DNA from: Burkholderia sp. D-99
GTDB lineage: Bacteria > Pseudomonadota > Gammaproteobacteria > Burkholderiales > Burkholderiaceae
Assembly (NCBI RefSeq): GCF_011605345.1
Contig: NZ_JAAOXM010000003.1
Coordinates: 1 to 64,000 of the forward strand
Reading direction: 5' to 3'
Length of the DNA: 64,000 bases
In this document: piece by piece, positions 1 to 13,802 of the stretch
Numbering within the stretch: position 1 is the first letter of the stretch
How the letters are laid out: every line of letters begins with the position of its first letter
Program-made: the position numbers and the translations under genes
Notes under the pieces: generated by a model
Told to the model about the DNA's origin: nothing
Databases searched by the model: none
Seen by the model: the letters and a program-made list of their open reading frames with translations, nothing else

Positions 1-1
1 T

Positions 2-124
2 ACCAGCGTCGTCGAAGGTATCAACAACACCATCAAGGTCATCAAGCGTCGAGCTTACGGGTACCGCGACGAGGAATACTTCTTCCTCAAGATCCGCGCC
101 GCGTTCCCCGGTAATCCTCGATGA
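2..124 (+). CDS. ISL3-family transposase, C-terminal end (partial)
   Basis: The frame is open from the window edge to a TGA and encodes about 40 residues, ending SVVEGINNTIKVIKRRAYGY, then RDEEYFFLKIRAAFPGNPR. This is the conserved C-terminal block of ISL3-type (IS204/IS1001/IS1096/IS1165) DDE transposases, including the last catalytic-region Glu in VVEGINN. The rest of the gene lies left of the window. A GC hairpin with flanking A and T runs starts 8 bases after the stop, and I see no obvious terminal inverted repeat between them. Either the element ends very close to its stop codon or its right end is truncated. Confidence 0.82.
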   Translation, partial: TSVVEGINNTIKVIKRRAYGYRDEEYFFLKIRAAFPGNPR

Positions 125-131
125 ACCAAAA

Positions 132-159
132 AAAAGCCGGCCCAACCGGGCCGGCTTTT
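132..159. terminator. Bidirectional rho-independent terminator
   Basis: A perfect 12-bp stem (AAAAGCCGGCCC and its complement) encloses an AACC loop, so there is an A run on one side and a T run on the other. It lies between the plus-strand transposase remnant and the minus-strand secF stop, and can serve both. Confidence 0.85.
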
Positions 160-184
160 CGTCTGTGCCGAAGCAGCGTGACGC

Positions 185-1135
185 TTAAACCTGCGCGCCT
201 GCGTTGGGATCATCCGGATCGTGCGCGGACTTCTTTTCCTTGATCAGGTCTTCGCGCTTGATGCCGAGCCACATCGCGAGCGAACCCGCGACGAACACCG
301 ACGAGTAGATGCCGAACATGATGCCGACCGTCAGCGCGAGTGCGAAGTAGTGCAGCGTCGGGCCGCCGAAGAAGAACATCGACAGCACCATCATTTCGGT
401 CGACGTGTGCGTGATGATCGTACGCGACATCGTGGTCGTGATCGCGTGGTTGATCACTTCCTGCACGCTCATCTTGCGTTCGCGGCGGAACGTTTCGCGG
501 ATCCGGTCGAAGATGACGACCGACTCGTTGACCGAGTAGCCGAGCACCGCGAGGATCGCCGCGAGCACCGCCAGCGAGAACTCCCACTGGAAGAACGCGA
601 AGAAGCCGAGAATGATCACGACGTCGTGCAGGTTGGCGATGATGCCCGCCACTGCGTACTTCCACTCGAAGCGGAACGACAGGTAGATCACGATGCCGAT
701 CACGACGCACGCGAGCGCGAGCAGGCCGTCGGTCGCGAGCTCGCGGCCGACCTGCGGGCCGACGAATTCGACGCGTTGCAGCGTGACGTCCGGGCTCTGT
801 GCCTTCAGCGCGCCCATCACCTGGTCGCTCTGCTGCGCGGACGTGAGGCCTTCCTTCAGCTGCAGGCGGATCAGCACGTTGCGCGACGTGCCGAAGTTCT
901 GCACCTGCGCGTCGGCGTAACCGAGCTTGCCGAGCGTCGCGCGCACGGGTTCGAGTTCGGCGGCCTGCTGGTACTGCACCTCGATCACCGTACCACCGGT
1001 GAATTCGACGGACAGGTGCAGCCCGCGGTGGAACAGGAAGAACACGGCGGCGAGGAACGTGACCAGCGAGATCACGTTGAACACCAGCGCGTGCCGCATG
1101 AACGGAATGTCTTTACGGATGCGGAAAAATTCCAT
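185..1135 (-). CDS. secF: Protein translocase subunit SecF
   Basis: SecF is the smaller partner of the SecD/SecF complex, which uses proton-motive force to help SecYEG release exported proteins on the periplasmic side. The 316-residue product starts MEFFRIRKDIPF, has an N-terminal membrane segment, a periplasmic domain and a cluster of C-terminal membrane segments. It contains the family motif VNESVVIFDRIRE and the following SRTIIT. A longer open frame runs upstream, but the chosen ATG has a GGAGA ribosome site 5 bases ahead and lies 16 bases after secD. It is the last gene of the queA-tgt-yajC-secD-secF run. Confidence 0.96.
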   Translation of the reverse strand: MEFFRIRKDIPFMRHALVFNVISLVTFLAAVFFLFHRGLHLSVEFTGGTVIEVQYQQAAELEPVRATLGKLGYADAQVQNFGTSRNVLIRLQLKEGLTSAQQSDQVMGALKAQSPDVTLQRVEFVGPQVGRELATDGLLALACVVIGIVIYLSFRFEWKYAVAGIIANLHDVVIILGFFAFFQWEFSLAVLAAILAVLGYSVNESVVIFDRIRETFRRERKMSVQEVINHAITTTMSRTIITHTSTEMMVLSMFFFGGPTLHYFALALTVGIMFGIYSSVFVAGSLAMWLGIKREDLIKEKKSAHDPDDPNAGAQV

Positions 1136-1151
1136 GGTCTTCTCCGGGGCC

Positions 1152-3173
1152 TTATTGGGTCGAGCCCGGTTTCTTCGGCGACACGCCTTGCTGCGCGCGG
1201 TTGCGCAGCTGCGGCTTGCCGGTGCGCGGCGCGTTGCCCTTCGCGGGCGCGGCGAGCTTCGCGGCACGCGCGGTGTCGGTGGAATCGTCCGCATCGGTGA
1301 ACGATGCGGCGGCAGCGGCGCCTTCCGGCTTCCACACCTGGCCGATCGCGAGCGACTTCAGCTTCTTGCGACCGCCGTACCAGAGGTTGACGATCCCGCG
1401 CGAGAAGAACACCGCGGAGAACATCGACGTCAGGATACCGAGGCAGTGCACGATCGCGAACGCGCGAACCGGGCCCGAGCCGAACGCGAGCAGCGCGAGG
1501 CCGGCGATCAGCGTCGTGACGTTCGAGTCGAGAATCGTCGCCCATGCATGCGCGTAGCCGGCCTGGATCGCGGTCTGCGGCGGCTGGCCGGCGCGCAGTT
1601 CTTCACGCACGCGCTCGTTGATCAGCACGTTCGAGTCGATCGCCATACCGAGCGCGAGCGCGATAGCGGCGATACCGGGCAGCGTCAGCGTCGCCTGCAT
1701 CAGCGACAGCACGGCGACGAGCAGCAGCAGGTTCACCGACAGGCCGATCACCGACACCACGCCGAACAGCATGTAGTACGCGATCATGAACACGGCGATC
1801 GCGCAGAAGCCCCAGATCACCGAGTGGACGCCCATCTTGATGTTGTCGGCGCCGAGGCTCGGGCCGATCGTGCGTTCCTCGATGATGTCCATCGGCGCGG
1901 CGAGCGAACCGGCGCGCAGCAGCAGCGCGAGGTCGGCTGCGGCCTGCGGCGTCGGCTGGCCCGTGATCTGGAAGCGGTCGCCGAGTTCCGACTGGATCGT
2001 CGCGACCGTCAGCACTTCGCCCTTGCCCTTCTCGAACAGCACCATCGCCATCGGCTTGCCGATGTTCTCGCGCGATACCGCGCGCACCGAGCGGCCGCCC
2101 GCCGAATCGAGGCGGATGTTGACCGACGGACGCTGGTGTTCGTCGAAGCCGGCCGATGCATCGATGATGCGGTCGCCGGTGAAGATCACGTCCTTCTTCA
2201 GCAGCACGGGCGCCTGGATGCCCTGCGTGAACAGCTCCTCGCCCGGCGGAACGGGGTCGTTCGGGTTCGGGTGCGTGTTGATCGGGTCGGCGAGGCGCGC
2301 CTCGAGCGTCGCGGTGCGGCCGATGATGTCCTTCGCCTTCGCGGTGTCCTGCACGCCCGGCAGCTCGACGACGATGCGGTCGCTGCCTTGCTGCTGGAGG
2401 ATCGGCTCGGACACGCCGAGTTCGTTCACGCGGTTGTGGAGCGTCGTCAGGTTCTGCTTGAGCGCGGCGTCCTCGACGGACTTCTGCACGGCCGGCGTAA
2501 ACGTGCCGACGACCTGGGTGCCGCCGCCGCCGGGCTGGGTCGCCCATTGCAGTTCGGTGATCGACAGCGCGAGCACCTTGCGGGCGTCTTCCGCCGTCTG
2601 CGCATCGCTGAAATTGACGACCACGGACTGGTCGACGCGGCTCACGCCGCCGTCGCGGATGTTCTTGTCGCGCAGCAGCGTGCGCGCGTCGGACGCGTCG
2701 GAATCGAGCTTCTTCGTGAGCGCGCCCGTCATGTCGACCTGGAGCAGGAAGTGGACGCCGCCACGCAGGTCGAGGCCGAGATACATCGGCAGCGCGTGCA
2801 GCGAGGTCAGCCAGCGCGGCGACGCGCTCTGCAGGTTCAGCGCGACGACGTACTGCGGATCGTTCGGGTCGGCATTCAGCGACTTCTGCAGCAGGTCCTT
2901 GACGCGCAGCTGCGTATCGGTGTCCTTCAGGCGCACGCGGATGTTCGCGTTGGTCGCCGTGTTCTCGAAGGTGACGTCGTCCGGCGTGATCTGCGCGGAC
3001 GCGAGCGCCGATTCGACCTGGGTCAGCGTGGTCGAGTCGAGCTTGACCGTGGCCTTGCCGCTCGACACCTGCACCGCCGGCGCTTCGCCGAAGAAGTTGG
3101 GCAATGTGTACAGAAGGCCGATGGCGAGCGCCACGACCATCACGACATATTTCCAGAGTGGATAACGATTCAT
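1152..3173 (-). CDS. secD: Protein translocase subunit SecD
   Basis: SecD is the large membrane subunit of the SecDF export motor. The 673 residues begin MNRYPLWKYVVMVV, with a first membrane helix at about 7-25. The DLRGGVHF motif is near residue 135, followed by a large periplasmic domain (P1 base and head) and a C-terminal set of about five membrane helices containing GMAIDSNVLINERVREE. The C-terminal extension of about 60 residues is rich in Ala, Lys and Pro and probably disordered. secF begins 16 bases after its stop, so the two are almost certainly co-transcribed. Length fits beta-proteobacterial SecD. Confidence 0.97.
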   Translation of the reverse strand: MNRYPLWKYVVMVVALAIGLLYTLPNFFGEAPAVQVSSGKATVKLDSTTLTQVESALASAQITPDDVTFENTATNANIRVRLKDTDTQLRVKDLLQKSLNADPNDPQYVVALNLQSASPRWLTSLHALPMYLGLDLRGGVHFLLQVDMTGALTKKLDSDASDARTLLRDKNIRDGGVSRVDQSVVVNFSDAQTAEDARKVLALSITELQWATQPGGGGTQVVGTFTPAVQKSVEDAALKQNLTTLHNRVNELGVSEPILQQQGSDRIVVELPGVQDTAKAKDIIGRTATLEARLADPINTHPNPNDPVPPGEELFTQGIQAPVLLKKDVIFTGDRIIDASAGFDEHQRPSVNIRLDSAGGRSVRAVSRENIGKPMAMVLFEKGKGEVLTVATIQSELGDRFQITGQPTPQAAADLALLLRAGSLAAPMDIIEERTIGPSLGADNIKMGVHSVIWGFCAIAVFMIAYYMLFGVVSVIGLSVNLLLLVAVLSLMQATLTLPGIAAIALALGMAIDSNVLINERVREELRAGQPPQTAIQAGYAHAWATILDSNVTTLIAGLALLAFGSGPVRAFAIVHCLGILTSMFSAVFFSRGIVNLWYGGRKKLKSLAIGQVWKPEGAAAAASFTDADDSTDTARAAKLAAPAKGNAPRTGKPQLRNRAQQGVSPKKPGSTQ

Positions 3174-3279
3174 GAGGGAGCCGAACGGGTGGTTGGCGTG
3201 AAAGCGTCGCGTCCGGCGCCGCGGCGGCCCGCTCTCTCAGGCGGGCACGGCGCGGGGAGCCGGACGCTCGGTGAAGGGC

Positions 3280-3603
3280 TTACAGCGACTTGATCGTGCC
3301 CTTCGGCAGAATGGTCGTGACCGCAGCCTTCTGCACGGTGATTTCGGTGCCTTCGGCGATCTCGACGCCGATGTAGCCTTCGGTGACCTTCGTCACCTTG
3401 CCGACGAGGCCGCCGCTCGTGACGACTTCGTCGCCCTTGGCCATGGCCGAAAGCATGTTGCGGTGCTCCTTCTGACGCTTCATCTGCGGACGGATCATGA
3501 TGAAGTAGAGCACGGCGAACATCAGAATGAGCGGCAGGAAGCTCATCAGGCTCGATTCGGCGCCACCGGCACCTTGCGCGAAGGCATTGGAAATGAACGG
3601 CAC
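3280..3603 (-). CDS. yajC: Sec translocase accessory subunit YajC
   Basis: This small single-pass inner-membrane protein associates with SecDF. The 107-residue product has a hydrophobic segment at about 18-39 (LMSFLPLILMFAVLYFIMIR) followed by RPQMKRQKEH, the YajC hallmark, and then a short cytoplasmic beta domain (GDEVVTSGGLVGKV). It lies 106 bases upstream of secD in the same direction, the usual order. It is probably expressed with secD and secF, although the 233-base gap to tgt could hold its own promoter. Confidence 0.96.
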   Translation of the reverse strand: MPFISNAFAQGAGGAESSLMSFLPLILMFAVLYFIMIRPQMKRQKEHRNMLSAMAKGDEVVTSGGLVGKVTKVTEGYIGVEIAEGTEITVQKAAVTTILPKGTIKSL

Positions 3604-3836
3604 GTTGGTCTCTCCGTAGGGGAAGATCGAAAAATAAGCCGGTTATTCTACCACCGGCCCCATGTGCAAACGGCTTGGCAAATGCGCTTTCGGATCAAGC
3701 TGTTAAAGCGCGAACCGGTACCGTTGTGACTCGTTTGGAAAGGCAATTGTAATATTTGGCGGTCGGATTCGACAGTTGGGACGCGTTATTTAGTACACGT
3801 CCCATGTGACGGGCCGCGGCGCGGGCGGCCGGCCCG

Positions 3837-6252
<2,416 letters not shown>

Positions 6253-6419
6253 GCGGGCTGGTTCGAAGCGGCCGGCGGGCGTCGCCGGCAGGGCGGAAAC
6301 GCGTAAATGGGGCGCGCGAGCCGCTATGATGACGGGATGCGCGGCCTGGCCGGCGTCGTTCGTTCGGACGACGTGAAAGCCGCTATTGTACTTGCCTTGC
6401 GAAGCACCCAGACGATCCG

Positions 6420-8756
6420 ATGCCTGTGTCACCACGCCGTTCCCCCGCCGCCGTTGCCGATTCCGCCGATCCGTTCGACGCGGAGGATGCCGCGCCGCCC
6501 GTGCAAGACGCGGCGCCGCGCGCCGTGCCGCGCCGTGCCGGCCCGAAGCGCGGCGCCGACGGCAGGCTCGCGCAGCCGGCGGCCGCCGCGCCCGATGCCG
6601 ATGGCGCCGCGGTGAGCGATGAAGCGGGCGATGAAGCGGGCGCGGCCGGTGCAGCCAGCGCGAAGCGCAAGAAGAAGCCTGCCGCCGACAAGCCGGTGAA
6701 GACCGTCGACAAGCTCGCGAAACTCGGCCTCACGCGCTCGATCGATCTCGTGCTGCATTTGCCGATGCGCTACGAGGACGAAACCACGCTCACGCCGATC
6801 GGCGAGCTGCTGCCGGGCGGCATCGCGCAGGCCGAAGGCGTCGTGTTCGACAACGAGGTCGCATTCCGGCCGCGCCGCCAGCTGGTCGTGAAGATCCAGG
6901 ACGACGACGGCGAGCATCTCGTGCTGCGTTTCCTGAATTTCTACGGGTCGCAGGTCAAGCAGATGGCCGTCGGCCAGCGGCTGCGCGTGCGCGGCGACGT
7001 GCGCGGCGGCTTCTTCGGGATGGAGATGGTGCATCCGGCGGTGCGCGTCGTCGAAGCGGATGCGCCGCTGCCGCAGGTGCTCACGCCCGTCTATCCGAGC
7101 ACGGCCGGCGTGTCGCAGGCGTACTTGCGCAAGGCGATCGAGAATGCGGTCGAGCGCACGCCGCTGCCCGAGCTGCTGCCGCCCGAGATCCAGCGTGATT
7201 ACCTGAAGCCGCTCGACGTGCCGACGCTCGAGCAGGCGGTGCGCATCCTGCACCACCCGCGCGTCGATTCCGACGAAGCCGCGCTGATGGACGGCTCGCA
7301 TCCGGCGTGGACACGCATCAAGTTCGAGGAACTGCTCGCGCAGCAGCTGTCACTCAAGCGCGCACACGAGGAGCGCCGCACGCGCGCGGCGCCCGCGATG
7401 CCGCGCCGCACCGCGAGCGATGCCGATGCGCTGACGACCCGGCTCTATGCCGCGCTGCCGTTCACGCTGACGGGCGCGCAGGCGCGCGTCGTCGACGAGA
7501 TCGCGCGCGACCTCACGCTCGCGCACCCGATGCAGCGGCTGCTGCAGGGCGATGTCGGCAGCGGCAAGACGGTCGTCGCGGCGCTGGCCGCCACGCAGGC
7601 GATCGACGCCGGCTACCAGGCCGCGCTGATGGCGCCGACCGAAATCCTCGCGGAACAGCACGCGCGCAAGCTGCGCGCGTGGCTCGAGCCGCTCGGCGTC
7701 ACGGTGGCGTGGCTCGCGGGCAGCCTGAAGGCGAAGGACAAGCGCGCGGCGATCGAGGCGGCCGCGCTCGGCACCGCGCAGCTCGTGATCGGCACGCACG
7801 CGATCATCCAGGACACGGTCGAATTCGCGCGGCTCGGCCTCGTGATCGTCGACGAGCAGCACCGCTTCGGCGTCGAGCAGCGTCTCGCGCTGCGCGCGAA
7901 GGCTGCGAACGCGGCCAACGGCGCGCGCGACTTCCAGCCGCACCAGTTGATGATGTCGGCCACGCCGATTCCGCGCACGCTCGCGATGACGTATTACGCG
8001 GATCTCGAGGTTTCGACGATCGACGAGCTGCCGCCGGGCCGCACGCCCGTGCTGACGCGCCTCGTCGGCGATGCTCGGCGCGAGGAGGTGATCGCTCGCG
8101 TGCGCGAGGCCGCGCTGACCGGGCGCCAGGTGTATTGGGTATGCCCGCTGATCGAGGAGAGCGAGACGCTGCAACTGCAGACGGCCGTCGAGACCTACGA
8201 GACGCTGGCCACCGCGCTGCCCGAGCTGAAGGTCGGGCTCGTGCACGGCCGGCTGTCGCCGGCCGACAAGGCCGCCGTGATGGAGGCGTTCACGCGCAAC
8301 GACGTGCAGCTGCTCGTCGCGACGACCGTGATCGAAGTCGGCGTCGACGTGCCGAACGCGTCGCTGATGGTGATCGAGCACGCGGAGCGTTTCGGCCTCG
8401 CGCAGCTGCACCAGCTGCGCGGCCGCGTCGGGCGCGGCACCGCCGCGTCGGTGTGCGTGCTGCTGTACACGGGGCCACTGTCGCTGACCGGCCGCGAGCG
8501 GCTGAAGACGATGCGCGAGACGACCGACGGCTTCGAGATCGCGCGGCGCGACCTCGAGATCCGCGGCCCCGGCGAATTCCTCGGTGCACGCCAGTCGGGC
8601 GCGGCGATGCTGCGCTTTGCGAACCTCGAGACCGACGGCTGGCTGATCGACCCGGCCCGCGAAGCCGCGACGCGGCTGATTGCCGCGTATCCCGAGATCG
8701 TCACGCAGCATCTCGCGCGCTGGCTCGGTGCGCGGGAGCAGTACCTGAAGGCCTGA
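6420..8756 (+). CDS. recG: ATP-dependent DNA helicase RecG
   Basis: RecG remodels stalled replication forks and branch-migrates Holliday junctions. The 778 residues have a wedge/OB-fold region at roughly 130-300, Walker A GDVGSGKT at 377-384, the DEQH box at 478-481, [14 protein letters not shown], and the C-terminal helicase motif QLRGRVGRG. The first 75 residues are an Ala/Arg/Pro-rich extension absent from shorter RecG proteins, so translation could begin further in. It is a stand-alone gene between divergent queA and downstream oxyR; the recG-oxyR order is common in beta-proteobacteria. Confidence 0.96.
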   Translation: MPVSPRRSPAAVADSADPFDAEDAAPPVQDAAPRAVPRRAGPKRGADGRLAQPAAAAPDADGAAVSDEAGDEAGAAGAASAKRKKKPAADKPVKTVDKLAKLGLTRSIDLVLHLPMRYEDETTLTPIGELLPGGIAQAEGVVFDNEVAFRPRRQLVVKIQDDDGEHLVLRFLNFYGSQVKQMAVGQRLRVRGDVRGGFFGMEMVHPAVRVVEADAPLPQVLTPVYPSTAGVSQAYLRKAIENAVERTPLPELLPPEIQRDYLKPLDVPTLEQAVRILHHPRVDSDEAALMDGSHPAWTRIKFEELLAQQLSLKRAHEERRTRAAPAMPRRTASDADALTTRLYAALPFTLTGAQARVVDEIARDLTLAHPMQRLLQGDVGSGKTVVAALAATQAIDAGYQAALMAPTEILAEQHARKLRAWLEPLGVTVAWLAGSLKAKDKRAAIEAAALGTAQLVIGTHAIIQDTVEFARLGLVIVDEQHRFGVEQRLALRAKAANAANGARDFQPHQLMMSATPIPRTLAMTYYADLEVSTIDELPPGRTPVLTRLVGDARREEVIARVREAALTGRQVYWVCPLIEESETLQLQTAVETYETLATALPELKVGLVHGRLSPADKAAVMEAFTRNDVQLLVATTVIEVGVDVPNASLMVIEHAERFGLAQLHQLRGRVGRGTAASVCVLLYTGPLSLTGRERLKTMRETTDGFEIARRDLEIRGPGEFLGARQSGAAMLRFANLETDGWLIDPAREAATRLIAAYPEIVTQHLARWLGAREQYLKA

Positions 8757-8839
8757 TCCGCGGGTTGGGGCCGGATTTAAAACCGCCGTTCGACGCATTC
8801 CGATGCAGAGAAACTTGGCGAACCGGTGCCACAGGGTGT

Positions 8840-8876
8840 ATAAATTAAACCTATCGCCTGTATATCTCTGATTGAC
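8840..8876 (+). promoter_or_regulatory. Candidate OxyR box upstream of oxyR
   Basis: The sequence at 8840-8854 reads ATAAATTAAACCTAT, which fits the OxyR half-site ATAGnTnnnAnCTAT with one mismatch. A weaker half-site (ATAT, T and A at the expected places) follows after the standard 7-base spacer. It lies directly upstream of the oxyR ATG, where LysR-type regulators autoregulate. This is a motif match only. Confidence 0.5.
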
Positions 8877-8881
8877 CCACA

Positions 8882-9841
8882 ATGACGCTGACTGAATTGA
8901 AATACATCGTCGCGGTCGCGCGCGAACGGCATTTCGGCCGCGCGGCCGAAGCATGCTTCGTGAGCCAGCCGACGCTGTCGGTGGCGATCAAGAAGCTCGA
9001 AGACGAGCTCAACGTGCAGATTTTCGAGCGCGGCGCGAGCGAAGTGAGCGTAACGCCGATTGGTGACCAGATCGTCACGCAGGCACAGCGCGTGCTCGAG
9101 CAGACCTTCGCGATCAAGGAGATCGCGAAGCAGGGCAAGGATCCGCTGGTCGGTCCGTTCCGCCTTGGCGTGATCTACACGATCGGGCCGTACTTGCTGC
9201 CGACGCTCGTCAAGCAGATGATCCAGCGTGTCCCGCAGATGCCGCTGATGCTGCAGGAAAATTACACGCTCAAGCTGCTCGAACTGCTGAAGCAGGGTGA
9301 GATCGACGCCGCGATCATGGCGCTGCCGTTTCCGGAAACCGGCCTGATGGTGCGCCCGCTGTACGACGAACCGTTCGTCGTCGCGCTGCCGGCCGGCCAT
9401 CCGTGGGAGAAGCGCGAGGAAATCGACGCCGAGGACCTGAAGCAGGAAACCATGCTGTTACTCGGCAACGGCCACTGCTTCCGCGATCACGTGCTCGGCG
9501 TGTGCCCGGAGCTGATGCGCTTCTCGCAGACGGCCGACGGCATCCAGAAGACTTTCGAGGGCTCGTCGCTCGAAACCATTCGCCACATGGTCGCGAGCGG
9601 TGTCGGCATCACGGTGCTGCCACGGATGTCGGTCGCCGAAGTCGGCCCGCGCGCGAACGGCCCCGATGCCGAGCTGCTGTCGTACGTGCCGTTCAACGAG
9701 CCGGTGCCCGACCGCCGCGTGGTGCTCGTGTGGCGCAAGAGCTTCACGCGGATGCCCGCGATCGACGCGATCAGCGACGCGATTTCCGCGTGCATGCTGC
9801 CGGGCGTCGCGAAGCTCGACATGCCGGCGACGATGAACTGA
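8882..9841 (+). CDS. oxyR: Hydrogen peroxide-inducible activator OxyR (LysR family)
   Basis: OxyR is the peroxide-sensing LysR regulator that activates catalase and other antioxidant genes. The 319 residues have an N-terminal winged HTH (MTLTELKYIVAVARERHFGR and SQPTLSVAIKKLE). The effector domain carries the redox pair Cys199 (NGHCFRDHV) and Cys208 (GVCPEL), at the same numbers as in E. coli OxyR. That supports a true OxyR rather than a generic LysR protein. It lies upstream of katG and dps, its expected targets, in the same direction, and is separated from them by a terminator. Confidence 0.96.
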   Translation: MTLTELKYIVAVARERHFGRAAEACFVSQPTLSVAIKKLEDELNVQIFERGASEVSVTPIGDQIVTQAQRVLEQTFAIKEIAKQGKDPLVGPFRLGVIYTIGPYLLPTLVKQMIQRVPQMPLMLQENYTLKLLELLKQGEIDAAIMALPFPETGLMVRPLYDEPFVVALPAGHPWEKREEIDAEDLKQETMLLLGNGHCFRDHVLGVCPELMRFSQTADGIQKTFEGSSLETIRHMVASGVGITVLPRMSVAEVGPRANGPDAELLSYVPFNEPVPDRRVVLVWRKSFTRMPAIDAISDAISACMLPGVAKLDMPATMN

Positions 9842-9875
9842 CAAGCATGCCGCATGCGCGTGTGACAGCACGATG

Positions 9876-9903
9876 AACGGGGTCTTGCGACCCCGTTTAT
9901 TTT
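9876..9903 (+). terminator. Rho-independent terminator after oxyR
   Basis: Stem AACGGGGTC / GACCCCGTT with a TTGC loop is followed by a T-rich tail (TATTTTT). It begins 34 bases after the oxyR stop. Confidence 0.85.
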
Positions 9904-9904
9904 T

Positions 9905-9960
9905 CTCTATCGCATAGATTAAATTAATCAAATTCAAGTAATTGATAGGTGTATATAGAA
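9905..9960 (+). promoter_or_regulatory. AT-rich katG control region with OxyR-like motifs
   Basis: Within GC-rich surroundings this block is strongly AT-rich and carries CTAT, ATAG, GATAG and ATATAG elements. The sequence at 9914-9928, ATAGATTAAATTAAT, fits the OxyR half-site ATAGnTnnnAnCTAT apart from the last tetrad. Such sites are expected upstream of an OxyR-controlled catalase, but the second half-site is poor and the distance to the katG ATG is over 500 bases. Confidence 0.4.
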
Positions 9961-10031
9961 TCCTCTACATGGATCGGCGTCATGTCGACGGGCGATCCGC
10001 ACGTTGAGTGCAAGCGCCAAGGGAGGATGTC

Positions 10032-10169
10032 ATGATGCGATCGGTATTGCAGCACGCGCAGCGGAACATCCCGTCGCGCGACGCGGTCGTACATCGCGCC
10101 AGGGCGGCGGTTCGCAGCCTGCGCCCGATTGCGTTCGCGTACCTGGCGGATCGTGTGTATGGTGGCTGA
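10032..10169 (+). CDS. Possible 45-residue small protein upstream of katG
   Basis: An ATG is preceded at a good distance by the strong ribosome site AAGGGAGGA and opens 45 codons ([20 protein letters not shown], then [20 protein letters not shown] and RVYGG). The product is basic and has no signal peptide or recognised domain. It sits between the AT-rich control region and katG, so it would lie in the katG leader transcript if transcription starts near 9960. It could be a leader peptide or chance. Support is the ribosome site and position only. Confidence 0.33.
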   Translation: MMRSVLQHAQRNIPSRDAVVHRARAAVRSLRPIAFAYLADRVYGG

Positions 10170-10409
10170 ATGCCGCCGCGCGCCGGTTCAGTGTTCCCGC
10201 GATTCACCCGCCGTCAAGCCATGAGGGAGCATCGCATGTCCGAAAGCTGGAATACCGCCCGCAGCGCCGGCACGACGCCTGCCGGCAGCCGGTTCCCCGA
10301 GCGTCCCGCCTGCGGCGCACCGCAGCGGGAGCGCGCGTTACAGGCCACGCACGACATCCCGTAGTACGACAGGAGGACCAACCTGTTCCGTTTCCCATCC
10401 CCGCAATGA

Positions 10410-12671
<2,262 letters not shown>

Positions 12672-12709
12672 GCATCGCCGTGCAGTAGTGCGGCGACGCA
12701 GTAACGGGA

Positions 12710-12740
12710 AACGGCCGGTCGTCCGACCGGCCGTTTTTTT
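12710..12740 (+). terminator. Rho-independent terminator after katG
   Basis: An 11-bp stem AACGGCCGGTC / GACCGGCCGTT with a GTCC loop is followed by a run of T. It lies between katG and the small ORF at 12774. Confidence 0.9.
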
Positions 12741-12773
12741 CAGATTCTGAGTTTTGTTGAAGGAGTGGTGATC

Positions 12774-12926
12774 ATGACGCAAATGATGCAGAACATGCGC
12801 GCTGCACTGGCGCCGAAGGTGCGGGCGCCGGCCGAGATCGCGCGATACGTCGTCGGATCCGCGATCGTCATCGGCGGTGCGGCCGAACTGGTGTCGCAGG
12901 CGCTGCACGCGATCGCGGCCGCCTGA
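12774..12926 (+). CDS. Hypothetical 50-residue protein between katG and dps
   Basis: An ATG preceded by GAAGGAGTGGTGATC (good ribosome site) opens 50 codons ending in TGA. The product is MTQMMQNMRAALAPKVRAPA, then EIARYVVGSAIVIGGAAELV and SQALHAIAAA. It has a basic N-terminus and a moderately hydrophobic Ala/Val/Ile-rich second half that could be amphipathic or associate with membrane. Codon use is GC-rich like its neighbours. It sits after the katG terminator and 135 bases before dps, inside the peroxide-stress block. I do not recognise a family. Confidence 0.55.
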   Translation: MTQMMQNMRAALAPKVRAPAEIARYVVGSAIVIGGAAELVSQALHAIAAA

Positions 12927-13061
12927 GCGCGGCGTTTCACGCGCCACGTTGCAGTGGCGAGCCATGCGTGCGGGTGGTGCGGTGTCGGTAGTACGGTATC
13001 AATAGGCAGGTAACCCGATTCGCTTTCGTTGCTCTGATTCATTGAATAAGGAGTCCGGAAC

Positions 13062-13549
13062 ATGGCCAGGAAGAATCACGCTACCCGGATCAACATCGGC
13101 ATCAGCGACAAGGACCGCAAGAAGATCGCTGAAGGCCTGTCGCACCTGCTCGCCGACACGTTCACGCTGTACCTGAAGACCCACAATTTCCACTGGAACG
13201 TCACGGGCCCGATGTTCAACACGCTGCACCTGATGTTCGAGGTGCAGTACAACGAACTGTGGCTCGCGGTCGATTCGGTTGCCGAACGCATTCGTACGCT
13301 CGGCGTCGTCGCGCCGGGTACCTTCGGCGATTTCGCGAAACTGTCGTCGGTGCCGGAGCGAATGGCGTGCCGGCGGCCGAAGACATGATCCGCCAGCTCG
13401 TCGAAGGGCACGAGGCCGTCGTGCGTACCGCACGTGCGATCTTTCCGCTTGCCGATGCGGCGAGCGACGAGCCGACCGCTGATCTGCTGACGCAGCGCCT
13501 GCAAATTCATGAAAAAACCGCGTGGATGTTGCGGTCGCTGCTCGCGTAG
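13062..13549 (+). pseudogene. dps: Dps-family DNA-protecting ferritin, frameshifted
   Basis: Dps is a 12-mer mini-ferritin that binds DNA and oxidises iron with peroxide. The first frame encodes [20 protein letters not shown] and the ferroxidase segment [20 protein letters not shown], then [18 protein letters not shown]. After SSVPE (codon ending at 13358) this frame leaves the family and stops at 13388. The adjacent frame then continues as [20 protein letters not shown] and ends [16 protein letters not shown], the normal Dps C-terminus. Restoring one G near 13358 (GAG GCG AAT GGC) would give a single protein of about 162 residues. The break is either a real deletion or a sequencing error. 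Ribosome site AAGGAG precedes the ATG. Confidence 0.9.
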
Positions 13550-13802
13550 GCATGCAACGCGCGACTGGCTGGCGGAAGCCCGCGCACACCGCTCCGGCCC
13601 TGATTGATCCGCACGCATCGGGCCGTGACGAGGCCGGTGCGCTGGCTCTGTCCCTTGATTGATGTGTGGTGCGGCTCGGCCAGGTGTGGCGGGCGCTGGC
13701 GGCACGCTGGCGTCAGGCAGCCGCCGGCCATGGGCCGCCCCGACATGACGCGAAGCACCGCTCGGCTCTAAAATGCCGGGGTTATCTTCCCGGTGCTTCG
13801 CC

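Noticed and set aside
927..3293. Long plus-strand open frame over secF and secD
   Set aside because: Translation is Arg/Asp/His-rich shadow sequence; secD and secF on the other strand are unambiguous.
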